A DNA stretch of 64,000 bases from Verrucomicrobiia bacterium (GTDB taxonomy: Bacteria; Verrucomicrobiota; Verrucomicrobiia; Verrucomicrobiales; Akkermansiaceae), in assembly GCA_030431475.1 (NCBI GenBank), contig JAUIJD010000014.1, forward strand, positions 25,826 to 89,825, written 5' to 3'. Numbering within the stretch: the stretch's first letter is position 1; every line of letters begins with the position of its first letter. The notes under the pieces are model-generated. The model had not been told where the DNA came from. It worked only from the letters and a program-made list of their open reading frames with translations, and did not search any database. Of this stretch, positions 62,007 to 64,000 are shown in pieces. The translations under genes were made by a program, and so were the position numbers.

Positions 62007-62984
62007 ATGAAATTCCGTTCCTTTGCCGTTGCCGCCGCCCTTTCGCTCCCGCTGTCAGCGGATCCGCTGGTTTTTGAAGGGGGGCAGGGTCCGGGCAAGG
62101 ACCGACATGTCGTGCTGGTCAGCGGCGATGAGGAATATCGCTCCGAGGAGGCGCTTCCCATGCTCGGGAAGCTGCTGGCGGAGCGCCACGGCTTCAAATG
62201 CACGGTGCTTTTCGCCATCGACCCGAAGACCGGGGAGATCAATCCCGACGAGCAGACCCACATCCCCGGGATGGAGGCGATCGATTCCGCCGATTTCGTG
62301 ATCCTCGGGCTGCGCTTCCGCGAACTGCCGGACGAGGACATGAAGCACCTCGTCGACTACGTCGAGGCCGGCAAGCCGCTGCTGGGCCTGCGCACCAGCA
62401 CCCACGCCTTCCGCTACCACCGCAACAAGCAGAGCCCCTACGCGAAGTGGTCGTTCAACTCGAAGGACTGGGATGGGGGATTCGGGCGCCAGGTGCTCGG
62501 GGAAACGTGGATCAACCACCACGGCAAGCACGGTGTCCAGAGCACGCGCGGCGTGGTCGAGGAGGCGAATGCCGACCACCCGCTGCTGCGCGGGGTCGAG
62601 GACGTGTGGGGGCCGACCGATGTCTATGGCATCAAGAAGCTGCCCGACGATGCGACGGTGCTGCTGCGCGGCCGGGTCCTCACCGGGATGTCGGCGGACG
62701 ACGGCCCGGTCGACGGCGCGAAGAACGACCCGATGATGCCCGTGGCCTGGGTCCGTGATCGTGAGGTGAATGGAAAGAACCAGAAGGTGATCTGCAGCAC
62801 CATGGGCGCGGCGACCGACTTCGTGCACCCGGGGCTGCGCCGCTTCGTGGTCAACGCCGCCTACTGGGCGACCGGTCTCGAGGTGCCGCAGAAGCTCGAC
62901 GTCGAGATCGTCGGCGATTTCGAGCCGACGGCCTTCGGCTTCAAGAAGTACGTCAAGGGCCGCAAGCCGGAAGACTACCGCTGA
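62007..62984 (+). CDS. ThuA-like exported protein
   Basis: A 325-residue exported protein with a signal peptide (MKFRSFAVAAALSLPLSADP). The domain has the glutamine-amidotransferase-like ThuA fold: RHVVLVSGDEEYRSEEALPM, SADFVILGLRFRELPDEDMK, PLLGLRTSTHAFRYH. ThuA-like proteins are widespread in Planctomycetes and Verrucomicrobia, often beside sugar-degradation genes; the activity is unsettled. The start is the ATG at 62007. Its last ten bases overlap the convergent protease gene. Confidence 0.85.
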   Translation: MKFRSFAVAAALSLPLSADPLVFEGGQGPGKDRHVVLVSGDEEYRSEEALPMLGKLLAERHGFKCTVLFAIDPKTGEINPDEQTHIPGMEAIDSADFVILGLRFRELPDEDMKHLVDYVEAGKPLLGLRTSTHAFRYHRNKQSPYAKWSFNSKDWDGGFGRQVLGETWINHHGKHGVQSTRGVVEEANADHPLLRGVEDVWGPTDVYGIKKLPDDATVLLRGRVLTGMSADDGPVDGAKNDPMMPVAWVRDREVNGKNQKVICSTMGAATDFVHPGLRRFVVNAAYWATGLEVPQKLDVEIVGDFEPTAFGFKKYVKGRKPEDYR

Positions 62985-63838
62985 CCGGCGGTGGCCTCCT
63001 CCGGTTCGGCGGCAGCCACGAGGGCCTCGATCGCGGCGACCGGGACGCAGTTCTTCACCACCATCTGCAGCGGGCCTTTTGGTTGTCCGTTGTTGGATTC
63101 GTAGTAGATCGACTGGGTGCTCGAGACCATGCCGACGACCCGGCCTTCGGTGTCGAGTACCGGGCCACCCGACGAGCCCTTGGCGTAGTCGGCGGTGATG
63201 GACATGCGGGTCACGCTCGGGCGGTCGTCGCGCTGGGGCATCGTGAAGTAGCGGGCGACCCGGCCGAAGGTGTGCATGAAGAAGCGGTTGTGCGGGTGGC
63301 TGACGACCTCGACCCCGGTGCCGACCTCCGGAGTGGGTCCGACCGGGAGCGGGGTGAGGCCGTCGGCGGCGACGCGGAACAGCGCGGTGTCGGCATCCGG
63401 ATCGGCGGCGAGGACCTCGGTGATCGGGTGGACGGTGCCGTGGCGGTCGCAGACGCCCATCGCCTTGCCGCGGGCATTTTCGAAAACGTGGTGGTTGGTG
63501 ACCATGAGCCCGTCGCGGCTCAGGGCCCAGGCGGTGGCGACACTGCTCAGGTGCCAGTGCTCGCACTTCCCGCACTTGTAGACGCCCCCGATGAGAAACA
63601 CCGCATCGGCCGGGGACTCGGGTGCCTCGTCGGTCCGCTCCGCACCGGCGGGCAGGGCGGTGCCGGTCGGAATCGACTCGAGGGACTCGGAAAGCGCCTT
63701 GGCCGTCGGGTGCTCCTCCTGGTCGGCGATGGATCCCAGCTTCTTCTCGAAACCGGAGCGCAGCGCGACGTCGTCGATGATCTCCGGCGCCGCATGGGCG
63801 AGGGTGGCAAGCAGCGGCAGCAGCAGGGCGCGTTTCAT
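62975..63838 (-). CDS. trypsin-like serine protease, exported
   Basis: A 287-residue exported protease with a signal peptide (MKRALLLPLLATLAHAAP). The chymotrypsin-fold triad is visible: His117 in VTNHHVFEN, Asp150 in DADTALFRV, Ser223 in GSSGGPVLD. It has no PDZ domain, unlike DegP/HtrA. Before the triad there is CGKCEHWH (residues 89-96), a Cys/His cluster that could bind zinc or form a disulfide. The C-terminus has GPLQMVVKNCVPVAAI, with another Cys. It is convergent with the ThuA-like gene, sharing 10 bases. Confidence 0.88.
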   Translation of the reverse strand: MKRALLLPLLATLAHAAPEIIDDVALRSGFEKKLGSIADQEEHPTAKALSESLESIPTGTALPAGAERTDEAPESPADAVFLIGGVYKCGKCEHWHLSSVATAWALSRDGLMVTNHHVFENARGKAMGVCDRHGTVHPITEVLAADPDADTALFRVAADGLTPLPVGPTPEVGTGVEVVSHPHNRFFMHTFGRVARYFTMPQRDDRPSVTRMSITADYAKGSSGGPVLDTEGRVVGMVSSTQSIYYESNNGQPKGPLQMVVKNCVPVAAIEALVAAAEPEEATAGQR

Positions 63839-64000
63839 GACGGGGAGAACGTCATCACCCCGGGATCTCGTTCAACCTCTAATCCGCAGTTGGGATTGAG
63901 GATGGTAGGCGCAAGTGCCTATGTTTGCGGCGTTTGAATGGGAGAGCGAGCCAATCACTGGTTCACCCGTTGGGTGAAGGAGAACTGGATTTCAAATTCG
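63839..64000. other. 162-base terminal stretch with small hairpins, no gene seen
   Basis: The region upstream of the protease gene holds a perfect 7-bp hairpin TTCACCC-GTT-GGGTGAA (63962-63978) and a weaker one TAGGC, six bases, GCCTA (63906-63921). The protease promoter should be in this stretch, but no convincing hexamer pair was found. Confidence 0.4.

Noticed and set aside
59679..62984. 1101-codon frame ending in the ThuA-like protein
   Set aside because: Only the part from 62007 is real, where a signal peptide starts; the upstream part is antisense to the PpiC and L,D-transpeptidase genes.

Overview
The window is high-GC bacterial chromosome (about two thirds G+C by eye). Several traits point to Verrucomicrobia, most likely Verrucomicrobiae: a PEP-CTERM protein, an S1 sulfatase and a ThuA-like protein, a DUF6288-like giant exported protein, a MoxR/Bat operon, and weak use of Shine-Dalgarno sites. 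This placement rests on gene content only; no rRNA or marker alignment was possible.

Layout. 1-5.5 kb (minus strand): NtrB/NtrC-type two-component pair, GT-C membrane glycosyltransferase, xseB and the 5' part of dxs, closely packed. 5.5-9.3 kb (plus): cutA and a large exported DUF6288-like protein. 9.2-12 kb (minus): secreted protein, membrane-anchored unknown, marC and acylphosphatase, linked by 4-base overlaps. 12-25.9 kb (mostly plus): folP, a membrane hydrolase-like protein, kdsD, a 1925-aa alpha-2-macroglobulin, a PEP-CTERM gene on the opposite strand, pbpC, and a HerA-like ATPase. 26-38 kb: sulfatase, three secreted unknowns in a row, PPK2, DUF5329, small membrane proteins, an M50-like protease, rhodanese lipoprotein, VOC protein and rsgA, with a lower-GC strip near 35.5-36.6 kb. 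38-48.3 kb (plus): TlpA-like thioredoxin and an eight-gene Bat-type operon (MoxR, DUF58, DUF4381-like, two VWA proteins, two more exported proteins). 58.7-63.8 kb: envelope and secreted enzymes.

The most unusual region is 48.4-58.7 kb, a type I restriction-modification locus carrying extra genes. The order is hsdM, hsdS, a low-GC ATPase whose C-terminus has the HEPN RNase motif R-x4-H, a 5' duplicate of hsdR, a RibD-like deaminase fused to a RecG-C-type HATPase, two identical-core hairpins and a 27-bp inverted repeat, then hsdR. The ATPase-HEPN gene sits where prrC sits in the E. coli prr locus, and it could be a reserve RNase that acts when restriction fails. The deaminase gene lies between two 222-bp direct repeats of the hsdR 5' end, so it looks like exchangeable cargo. 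hsdR itself has a one-base deletion that separates its nuclease domain from its motor. This locus is my candidate for an undescribed defence arrangement; its function is inference.

No rRNA, tRNA, CRISPR array, riboswitch or complete insertion sequence was recognised.
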